Of a stretch of 64,000 nucleotides of DNA, positions 56,953-64,000 are shown one piece after another; the first letter of the stretch is position 1; every line of letters starts with the position of its first letter. The notes under the pieces were generated by a model, which saw only the letters and a list, made by a program, of their open reading frames with translations, searched no databases and was not told the DNA's origin. Made by a program: the position numbers and the translations under genes. The stretch covers positions 81,674 through 145,673 of the forward strand of contig JAOSJX010000008.1 in the NCBI GenBank assembly GCA_027493875.1. Reading direction: 5' to 3'. The DNA comes from Deltaproteobacteria bacterium (GTDB lineage: Bacteria; Lernaellota; Lernaellaia; JACKCT01).

Positions 56953-58854
56953 ATGCGAAACGTTTTGATCCTGCTTTTGTTATCGGTTCTCTTCCTGCCG
57001 GCCTTGACCGCCTGCGGCGGGTGCGGCGGCGACGACGATGATGACGACGATGACGACGACGACACGACCGAGGACGACGACAGCGCCGACGACGACGCCG
57101 ACGACGACGATACCGGCGACGACGATGTGACGGACGACGATTTCACCGACGACGACACCGGCGACGACGATACCGCCGACGACGATACGTCGGACGACGA
57201 CACGGGCGACGACGACACCGGCGACGACGACACCGGCGATGACGATACAGGTGACGATGACACGTCGTGCGACGACGACACCGCCGACGACGATCTGATT
57301 TTCCCGCCCGACGATTGCGGGGAACCGCTCGAGGACCCGGACGATCCCGGTGCCTTCATGGCGGTCGAATGGGAATACGGGCACGACGGCGATCCCGACG
57401 CGCGCCGCACCAACATCCGCGAATACTATTGGACGTGGTCGCAGACCGTTCCGCTCCACGCCAAGGGCTACTACCCGGACGGCGCCGGCCCGTTTCCGCT
57501 CGTGCTCATCGTGCACGGAAACCACACGCCGTCCGAGCCGTCCTGGCCCGGTTACGCCTACCTGACCGAACAACTCGCCACGCACGGCTTCATCTCCGTG
57601 TCCGTGGACGAAAACTTCCTCAACGGCGGCTCCGGCGAAATGGACGCGCGCGGCATCGTGCTGCTGCGCCACCTGCAACTGTTCCGGGAGTGGAACGAAA
57701 CGCCGGCCCACCCGATGTACCAAAAGGTGGACATGAACCGCATCGGCCTCGCGGGCCATTCGCGCGGCGGCGAAGCGGTCGGCGTCGCGTGGCTCTACAA
57801 CAAGACGAAGCACGACCCCTGCGACCCGCTCCACAACTTCAACTTCAAAATCCGCTCGCTGTTCGCCATCGCGCCGGTGGACGGCCAGCTCGGCGGACCC
57901 TTCTCGATCTACGTCACGCTCAAAAACGCGGACTACTTCATCATGCACGGCTCGCACGACGGCGACGTCAGCAGCTACGAAGGCGCCGCCATGTACGACC
58001 GCGCTTTCCCGATCGGCGAGCCCGGTACCGAGGGAAACAAGGGCGCCCTCTTCGTCCAGGGCGCCAACCACTCCGGGTGGAATACCGTGTGGGCGCTCAA
58101 CCCCGCGGAGTATCCGGTCACCTACTCCAACGTCCCGGACATGTCCGCCGCGGATCAGCAGACCGTCGGCCGCGTGTTCATGACCGCGTGGTACCGGTGG
58201 ACCCTGCAGGGCCGGTCCTGCTACAGATTCTTCGTCGGCGGCGAGGGCGGTTTCGCCTCGCTCCCCGGCGGTTACATCCTCCATCGCCAGTTTCAGGCGC
58301 CGGACCGCTTTTTCCTCGACCACTACCAGGAAGATTCGGTCAAAACGACGGCCTCCGTCGCCGGCGGAACGAACACCGGCACCGGCCTCGACGCCTGGAA
58401 CGAGCAGAACTTCAGTCCCGGTGAAACGAAAGCCGTGTTCATGAACTACGACACGGGCGGCGCAAACTACCGCGTCGACCTGCCCGCCCTCGCCGGCGCG
58501 GCCATCGACGATTACGACGCGCTTTCCTTCCGCATCGGCCAGGTCTACGAAACCGTCGACAACTACAACGCCATCGGCGAAACGCGCGACCTGTCCGTCT
58601 TCGTCGAAACCTCCGGCGGCGCGGAAGATCCCGTCGTGCTGTCCGACTACCGCGATCTCCCGTCTTCGGCGCGCGTCGAACTCGCCGGGTTCGACAACTC
58701 CAAAACGATTTTCAACACGTTCCGGATTCCGCTCGAAGACCTGAACGGCGGCGATCCGCTCGTGCCGAGCGACGTGGAGGCGATCGTGTTCGATTTCGAT
58801 CAGTCCGCGTCCGCCTACTTCGTCGTCGACGACATCCAATTCACGAAATGGTAA
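56953..58854 (+). CDS. Asp-rich linker lipoprotein with alpha/beta hydrolase domain
   Basis: A 633-residue lipoprotein. The leader ends LPALTAC, followed by GGCGGDDDDDDDDDDD and an Asp-rich linker of about 85 residues built from DDDTG-type units, with one Cys inside (TSCDDD). The hydrolase domain (about 170-400) has VLIVHGNH for the oxyanion hole, the nucleophile elbow GHSRGGE, and HGSHDGD and QGANHSGW for Asp and His. A C-terminal beta-sandwich (YRVDLPALAGAAIDDYDALS, YFVVDDIQFTKW) is carbohydrate-binding-like. No frame change is present. It is probably a surface-displayed esterase or dienelactone-hydrolase-like enzyme. Confidence 0.88.
   Translation: MRNVLILLLLSVLFLPALTACGGCGGDDDDDDDDDDDTTEDDDSADDDADDDDTGDDDVTDDDFTDDDTGDDDTADDDTSDDDTGDDDTGDDDTGDDDTGDDDTSCDDDTADDDLIFPPDDCGEPLEDPDDPGAFMAVEWEYGHDGDPDARRTNIREYYWTWSQTVPLHAKGYYPDGAGPFPLVLIVHGNHTPSEPSWPGYAYLTEQLATHGFISVSVDENFLNGGSGEMDARGIVLLRHLQLFREWNETPAHPMYQKVDMNRIGLAGHSRGGEAVGVAWLYNKTKHDPCDPLHNFNFKIRSLFAIAPVDGQLGGPFSIYVTLKNADYFIMHGSHDGDVSSYEGAAMYDRAFPIGEPGTEGNKGALFVQGANHSGWNTVWALNPAEYPVTYSNVPDMSAADQQTVGRVFMTAWYRWTLQGRSCYRFFVGGEGGFASLPGGYILHRQFQAPDRFFLDHYQEDSVKTTASVAGGTNTGTGLDAWNEQNFSPGETKAVFMNYDTGGANYRVDLPALAGAAIDDYDALSFRIGQVYETVDNYNAIGETRDLSVFVETSGGAEDPVVLSDYRDLPSSARVELAGFDNSKTIFNTFRIPLEDLNGGDPLVPSDVEAIVFDFDQSASAYFVVDDIQFTKW
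57031..57296 (+). repeat. Asp-codon minisatellite
   Basis: About 266 bp of GAC/GAT codons with a 15-bp period in the middle (DDDTG units), inside the lipoprotein gene at 56953. Such arrays can change length by slippage without breaking the frame, because units are multiples of three. Confidence 0.85.
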
Positions 58855-58864
58855 GAGGCCGCCC

Positions 58865-59325
58865 ATGCGTTTTTTGATATCACTCGTTGTTCTGACGCTG
58901 ATCCTTCCCGCCGCGCTCGCGTTCGCGGACCCGGCGGCGAAAGTCGAGAAGATCGAAAATTACGACGTCGCCCTCGTGCGTTTCGACGCGCCTGAAACGC
59001 GCGACGTCGCCGGCGGCAAAACCGCGCGCTACGAGCAAGGCTACCTCGTCCGCGTCTTCGGTGAATTCCCCATCCGTGTCGGCACGCCGGCCTATCTCTT
59101 CGTCGGCGACGTGCCGGTCGAGGAATACGGCCCGCTTCCGAGAGGCGGCGGCATTTACTTCATGGTCTTCGAAAAAACGTTGCTCGATAAAATGGCCGGC
59201 AAGGAATTCCGCGTCCTCACGCCGCAAAAACCACCCTTGCCACCGGCCTCCGCTTCGAACCGTCGAAGTTCAATCTCATCGCCGCCCTCCCGGAAAAAAA
59301 CGCCTACACGCGCCCGGCGCCATGA
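58865..59325 (+). CDS. Exported hypothetical protein, frame-disrupted
   Basis: About 152 residues after correction. A signal peptide (MRFLISLVVLTLILPAALAF) is followed by KVEKIENYDVALVRFDAPET and EQGYLVRVFGEFPIRVGTPA, a small beta-rich domain. A frame change near 59226 leads to TTLATGLRFEPSKFNLIAAL and NAYTRPAP before the true stop at 59325, which overlaps the next ATG by 4 bp. No family recognised. It starts 11 bp after the hydrolase lipoprotein and may form an operon with it. Confidence 0.7.
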
Positions 59326-59805
59326 CCGCTGGGTCAGGGTTAGCCCTTCCGCGCATCTTCCGCCGTCATCGCGGTGTGCTCGAAATCGGTGAGGCGGGAT
59401 CGCTCGAAGAAGGACGAAAATACGACGTCGTCCTGGTCCGCGGCGTGCTCGAACGCGCGGACGATCCGGTCACCGAACTCGCGACGGCGGCAAAAGCGCT
59501 GCGTCTCGACGGTTGGGTGCGCGTCGAAGTGCCGTCCGCCGATTCCTATTTGTTTCTAAAAATGAAAGCGAACGCGCCGCGCCTTTTCACCAAACATGAA
59601 CTCGCCGTGGCGGCCGCGGAAGCCGGTTTCCGGCGCGTCTCCTTCGTCGCCGCCCCCGCCACGCAAGCGCCCCTGGCCCGAAAAAAACCTCGGCTCATTT
59701 TCCCGATTGATCGCCTGGGCCGCCGACGCCTTCAACGTCCGCCCGTCCTACCTCGTCGCCAATCTCCGCACCGACGACCTGAACCGCGTCGCCGCAAAAA
59801 GCTGA
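59322..59805 (+). CDS. Methyltransferase-like protein fragment, frame-disrupted
   Basis: About 160 residues resembling the second half of a class I methyltransferase: VLEIGEAGSLEEGRKYDVVL, RGVLERADDPVTELATAAKA and LRLDGWVRVEVPSADSYLFL fit the region after motif II, including the ERADDP loop. The SAM-binding Gly motif is missing or altered, so it may be a degraded or divergent copy. A frame change near 59680 leads to WAADAFNVRPSYLVANLRTD and the stop at 59805. It overlaps the convergent heparinase-like reading frame by 58 bp. Confidence 0.6.
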
Positions 59806-62016
59806 TCGTCAAAACGAAACCACGCCGCAGGCGTGGCTCTGTTTTCGTCCCTCGTACCTTGTACCTTAATTATTATTTTCTCTGCGCTCTCCGCGATCTC
59901 CGCGTTCAAAAACTTCCCCTCTCTCTGCGTGCTCTGCGTCCTCTGCGGTGAAAAATCCAAACCGCTTGCTCGTGACGAACGCGCGCCCCCCGTCTGCGCC
60001 TTCGTAAACCGCCTCCGCTCATTCGTCGGCTGCGCGAAAACGAAAACCGTTTCCTTCCCCTCGACACGCACCGCCGCGCCGCCCTTCACCGGAACGCCCG
60101 TCACTTTCCGCGGCACTTCGTCGTCCGGAACGTAGGGCAGGATCACCGACAAAAAGACCGCCTCCGTCGCCGGCTCCTGCGCGTGCGCGTCGAGCACGGA
60201 GTGAAGAACATCCTCGCCGTACGCGAATCCGTGCGACGATGTCGTCTCCTCGACGTCCAAGCCCTCGCCGCTCCACGCGACGTGCACCTCCACCCCCGCG
60301 TCGCCCGGTTCCCAATACGCCCCGTCCGCCAGCAACCCGAACGGATCGCCCGTTTCGCCGCCCGCGAGTCCGTGCCAGAGCACGCCGAACGTCCGGGGCG
60401 TCTCCGACGTCATCACATCGAGCACGACGAGGTAATCTTCCTCCGGGAAAAACATCACGCGCTCGAAATGCGCGTCGCGCCAATCGCTCTCGGCGTACGC
60501 AAACGGGATCGGCCCTTGCGTCTGGCCGTCGAGGAAAAACGCGTCCGCCCCGCCGAGCGGCACCAGCGGCAGCGGCGCCGGCGGACCGTATCCGTCCACC
60601 GTCGGCACATTATGATGATGCCCGAAACGCACTTTGTCCCGCTCGTCCCACTTGATGTAGCCCGGATCGATCAGCAGATATTCGCCGCGCGCGTAGAACG
60701 ACACGGACAAATTGTCGGCGTGGTCGTGTCCGGGCGCGTGCGTTCGCGGGGGACCGCCCTCGGCGATCATCATCGCCCACGTATCCTCCGGCTCCCACCC
60801 GGAACGGAAAACCGCGATCCCCGAATCCGGCAGATAAAAACTCTTGCCGAATTCCGCATCCGGCGCCGCGGGCGTTACCGAATCGTCGAAAAACGCGATC
60901 GCCTCCACCTCCAGGCCGTTTGTCCACCGCGCAAAGAGCAAATCGGTTTCGCACGTCAGCCAATCCCACGCGTAAAACGGGTCTTGCGTCGGTCCGACAA
61001 GCAGCCCGTTGAAAAATCCGGAAAGATTGCTGTCGTCGTACGGCGCCATCCCGCCGTTCGGCAGGCGGATTTTCAGATACCAATCGCTCATGCCGAGCAG
61101 CCGCGCGTCGTCCAGCGGATTCACGATCGTTACCGGTTCCCAATCGCAGTCCGGCCCGAGCAGGCAGAACGTCCGTCGCATCCATTGCTCGTCCGCGCCG
61201 ACGAGCCGGTCGTACGCCAGATAAAACGGCAGATGCTGCAGCGCGCTGTACATGCCGTAATACGGCCCTTCCGCGTACGCCCCGTCGCCCACGATCTGAT
61301 GGCCGAGCAGATCGTCCGCGAGCCGCGTCATGCCGTAGCTCACCCACTTGAGCGCATCGCCGCGTTGATTCAGCGTCATGCCCGCGAGGCCGAACGCCGC
61401 CGCGACCTTCGTGTGATGATTGGTGCGCGAAAACTGCAGCGACGATCGCGAGCCGGTCGATGAAATCCGCGTAGTAGTTCGCGGCCATCGTCCCGAGCCG
61501 CGCCTCGATCGCCGCAAGCCGGCTACCGTCGATCAGCCCCGTGCCCGCGAGCAAATCATACGCCACGCACAACCCGTGAATCGCCTCCGCGATGTGAATG
61601 TCGTCGTTGATCCGGTCGTACGTCCACGGCAGAAACTCGTCGTCCAGCACCTCGAGAATGTCCGCCGCCTTGTCGGCGTAAAACGCATCGTCGTCGACGA
61701 GCGCCACGAACGCCGCGGCCTTCGCGACGTCGCCGTTCGAATATTCGCGCGGCGCATCGTACGTCGGCGGAATCGTCGGATTGTAACCCGCGTTCGCCCG
61801 GCTCCGCAGCCGGTTCATGAGCGTCAGGTACGGCTCGCGCGTTACCCGGTCACGCAACTCGTCCACGTCGTCCGGCCCGAAAAACAATCGCGGACGCTCC
61901 GTGATCTCCGCATGCCACGGACCCGAAGGCTCCCCCGCCGCCAACACAGGCGACGCCATCGTCAATGCCGATAAGATCGCTAATACGACTCGCAAAATAG
62001 ACCGTTTCACCGACAC
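59748..62016 (-). CDS. Secreted heparinase II/III-like protein, frame-disrupted, C-terminus running into an intergenic repeat
   Basis: About 755 residues. Signal peptide (ILRVVLAILSALTMASPVLA), an alpha-helical toroid domain (RPRLFFGPDDVDELRDRVTR, KAADILEVLDDEFLPWTYDR, AIHGLCVAYDLLAG) and a C-terminal beta-sandwich with GHDHADNLSVSFYARGEYLL, the usual heparinase II/III metal and catalytic region. A frame change near 61440. The natural end is probably close to ETVFVFAQPTNERRR; beyond that the frame reads through an intergenic repeat (SPQRTQSTQREGKFLNAEIA) for about 70 residues and overlaps the convergent gene. It degrades acidic polysaccharide outside the cell, by family inference. Confidence 0.82.
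59848..59953. repeat. Low-complexity intergenic repeat, CTCTGCG type
   Basis: Runs of near-repeats such as CGTACCTTGTACCTT, CTCTGCGCTCTCCGCGATCT and CTGCGTGCTCTGCGTCCTCT. The same kind of sequence, with CTCTGTG units, recurs at 62402-62545, and a CTCGCACCTCACACCTC form at 62042-62070. Confidence 0.7.
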
Positions 62017-62041
62017 GTTAAGTTTTGGGGTTGGGGCTTAT

Positions 62042-62070
62042 CCCTCGCACCTCACACCTCGAACCTACTC
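62042..62070. repeat. Low-complexity intergenic repeat, CGCACCTCACACCTC type
   Basis: A short run of CTCGCACCTCACACCTCG followed by AACCTACTCG, in the gap between the heparinase-like gene and the zinc-ribbon gene. Similar in style to the repeats at 59848 and 62402. Confidence 0.5.
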
Positions 62071-62133
62071 GATTACGGCCGAGTATATCACGCGCCCTCG
62101 ACAAGCGCGCGGTGCGGGTTTTAATATCCGCCC

Positions 62134-62351
62134 ATGCGGCAGTTCGATGAATTTCAGGCGAGCACGCTGTTCTGCCCGCGGTGCAAACAGGCGGTGCCGG
62201 TGCGCGAGGTCTTGCTGCTCGTGCTGCCGGGAAAAACCTGTACGACTACCGGTGCTCCCAATGCGGCACGCCGGTCGGGAAAAAGAAGAGCCCGAACGGC
62301 ATGAAATCGTTCCGAGGGCGATGCCGAGGCGATGATGAAACAAGCCTGTAA
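62134..62351 (+). CDS. Small zinc-ribbon protein, frame-disrupted
   Basis: About 72 residues after one inserted base near 62232: MRQFDEFQASTLFCPRCKQA, VPVREVLLLVLPGKNLYDYR and CSQCGTPVGKKKSPNGMKSF. The CPRC and CSQC pairs form a zinc ribbon. Such small proteins occur widely in deltaproteobacteria without known function. It lies just upstream of a low-complexity repeat and on the opposite strand from the heparinase-like gene. Confidence 0.65.
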
Positions 62352-62401
62352 TCCGTACGGTCACCTCCGGAGTCCCCGCGCCGGCGCGAATTCTTGCTCG
62401 A

Positions 62402-62545
62402 CATCGCCACAGAGACACAGAGGCACCGAGCCGGCAATTCATTTGAAAACTCCCTGCGTCTCGTTGCCCCAGTGGTCTGTCGGCCGTTCAAAATGACAAA
62501 TTACCTAAAAAAACCTCTGTGCCTCTGTGCCTCTGTGGTTTATCG
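62402..62545. repeat. Low-complexity repeat with CACAGAG/CTCTGTG halves
   Basis: The left half contains CGCCACAGAGACACAGAGGC and the right half CCTCTGTGCCTCTGTGCCTC and a further CTCTGTGG, so the two halves are partly inverted. It ends in GTGGTTTAT, whose GTG is the likely start codon of the acylase-family gene. Confidence 0.75.
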
Positions 62546-64000
62546 GCCCTTCGCGTTCAGCGGCTTCTTCGCGGCGCTCCTACTCCTCGCCGGATGCGCG
62601 GCGAATTGGGTCGGGCCGGGGTTTCCGCGCCCGGCGAAACATCGCTCGAAGCGCCCGGACTGCGCGAGGACGTGCGTATCGACTACGACGCGCACGACGT
62701 CCCCTTCATCCGCGCGCGCAACAAACACGACGGCATGTTCGCCCTCGGCTACGCGCAAGCCTCCGCGCGCCTCTTTCAAATGGATCTCATGCGACGCCTC
62801 GCGCGCGGCGAGGTCTCGAAGCTCGCCGGCCCCAAAGTTGAGTTGAACCACGCCGGCCAACCCGTCGCGATCGACGTCCTCGAAGTCGACTACTTCCTGC
62901 GCGTTCTTGATTTCGTCGACACCGGCCGGCGCTATCTCGCGACGTCGTCCGCGGACACGCGCGAATCGCTCGCCGCTTACGTCGACGGCATCAACGCCTT
63001 CGTCGCGCTGCACCAAAAAAATCTCTCCGCGCCCTATTCCGTTCCCGGCTCCATCGGCGGGCTCTCCTTCGAACCGTGGACGACGGAGGACTCCGCCGCG
63101 ATCATGGTGATGATTTCCTGGATGCTCTCGAAAAACGCGGGAGAGGAGTACTTCGCCAGTTTGGCGCTCCGGGAAGGCCTCTCCCTCGAACGCATCGTCG
63201 ATCTGCTCTCGCCCTACTATCCGCTCCGCGCCGAGCAATTCAAATATCTCGAATCGTTGCGCGGGAACCTTGAGGGCATGCGTTTTCTACCGGGCTTCGC
63301 GGATCTCAAACGCCTCTCCGCCGGCTCGTTCGATACCGCGCCCGCCGGCAGCAACAACTGGGCGTTGTCGGGCGCGCGCTCGAAGAGCGGTAAACCGATC
63401 CTCGCCAACGACCCACACCTCGGCCTCTCCGTTCCCGGCTTTTGGTTTCTCGCGAGCCTCGACACGCCGAACGCCAACGTCACCGGCGCGATCCCGCCCG
63501 GTCTTCCGGCCTTCGTCATCGGCCATAACGGCCGCGTCGCCTGGGGCGTCACCATGGCCAAGGCCGACACCGTCGACACCGCCATCGAAACCGTGGACCC
63601 GGAAGCGAAAAACCTACAAGCGTGGCGCGCGGTGGGTGCGCCTAAAAGAACGCACGATCACCGTCGGCTGGGGCGAAAACACGTTGACGCGCACGCTCTA
63701 CGCCACGGACTTCGGGCCGCTCGTCACCGTGCTCGAGCCCGGCGTGCACGCCGCCGTGAGCCTGCGTTGGAGCGCGTGGTTCCCGTCAAAAACGCTCGAC
63801 GGCTTCTCGGAACTCGTCTACGCGAAAACGCGCAGGACGTCCTGGACGCCGGCGCGAACGTCGGCGCCATTTCGCTCAATCTCGTCACCGCGGACGCCGA
63901 GGGCAACATCGGCTGGACGATCACCGGCGATCTGCCGAAACGCGACGGTTTCCGGGCTTACTCCCCAAGAACGGCGCCGACGAATTCCAGGAATGGAACG
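62535..64000 (+). CDS. Penicillin-acylase-family Ntn hydrolase lipoprotein, partial, frame-disrupted
   Basis: The gene runs off the end of the window. A GTG start at 62535 gives a leader with lipobox (GFFAALLLLAGC). After a frame change near 62638 come REDVRIDYDAHDVPFIRARN, LGYAQASARLFQMDLMRRLA and, near 63350, GSNNWALSGARSKSG, the conserved self-cleavage site whose Ser becomes the N-terminal nucleophile. DPHLGLSVPGFWF and FVIGHNGRVAWGVTM follow. More frame changes near 63605, 63830 and 63955. The family hydrolyses amide bonds, including acyl-homoserine lactones in some members; the substrate here is not known. Confidence 0.9.

Noticed and set aside
57031..57296. CRISPR-like regular repeats
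   Set aside because: The periodicity is an Asp-codon minisatellite in a coding frame, with no spacers.
56980..58866. A 628-residue open frame on the minus strand opposite the hydrolase lipoprotein
   Set aside because: It is the shadow of Asp (GAC/GAT) and Gly-rich codons read in reverse, giving Val/Ile runs; the plus strand has a signal peptide, lipobox and hydrolase motifs.

Overview
The window looks like a piece of the chromosome of an uncultivated, high-GC, Gram-negative bacterium of deltaproteobacterial grade (Myxococcota/Bradymonadales/Lernaellota-like). Support for this: many lipoproteins with very long Asp-rich linkers after the lipobox Cys, hybrid histidine kinases, Ser/Thr kinases, MshEN and HD-GYP proteins, TPR lipoproteins and secreted PKD or P-domain proteins. 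The exact phylum is inferred. No rRNA, tRNA or CRISPR array was seen.

A large share of the genes, roughly 28 loci, are split by single-base frame changes. At most junctions I resolved, the change sits in a homopolymer run, and the protein continues perfectly in the next frame. I therefore read these as uncorrected long-read indels, not pseudogenes, and annotate each such locus as one CDS with the approximate break points.

Layout. 1-1307: end of a MoeB/ThiF adenylyltransferase and a CysM-like cysteine synthase, suggesting thiocarboxylate-dependent cysteine synthesis (a second, CysK-type enzyme is at 31185). 1318-6609 (minus): secreted nuclease, ThrRS-like/uridine-kinase fusion, MT-A70 methyltransferase, Ycf46-like AAA ATPase and an alpha/beta hydrolase. 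6725-11382 (plus): two multi-membrane glycosyltransferase-like proteins, an SGNH hydrolase and an Asp-rich lipoprotein. 11456-16222: an Asp-rich exported protein with a Cys-containing C-terminus, two small genes and a large hybrid histidine kinase. 16315-19205: a foldback repeat, a duplicated gene end, a Cys-rich lipoprotein, a metzincin-type protease and an exported protein. 19442-21294: iron/B12-family ABC importer. 21400-24893: radical SAM, Wzt-like ABC ATPase, radical SAM operon. 24977-25659: HigBA-type toxin-antitoxin with a visible promoter and operator. 25722-28679: a second duplicated gene end flanking low-GC cargo. 28658-32145: regulator, TPR protein, ndk, cysK. 32206-33485: two perfect DnaA boxes and a sugar epimerase. 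33514-42389 (minus): PKD metalloprotease, OppD-like ATPase, MshEN protein, two lipoproteins, TPR lipoprotein and fused spermidine synthase. 42414-42579: a small TA-flanked inverted-repeat element. 42781-51194 (plus): beta-propeller lipoprotein, a gene with an internal amber codon, then a compact signalling operon (54-aa protein, Ser/Thr kinase, large helical protein, HD-GYP protein with an altered HD motif). 51413-56711 (minus): P-domain protein, purple-acid-phosphatase-like lipoprotein, HAD phosphatase, a DUF2283/nuclease-like gene pair and a patatin. 56953-64000: Asp-rich hydrolase lipoprotein, small genes, heparinase-like protein, zinc ribbon and a penicillin-acylase family protein running off the end, with low-complexity intergenic repeats among them.

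The most distinctive features are (1) Asp-rich linkers that place one or two Cys residues either at the mature N-terminus or, mirror-fashion, at the extreme C-terminus (GCGC, GGCCGC, GSCGN), which may be an undescribed surface-anchoring signal; and (2) two cases where cargo genes are inserted between an intact gene and a second copy of its 3' end, both repeats starting at the stop codon.
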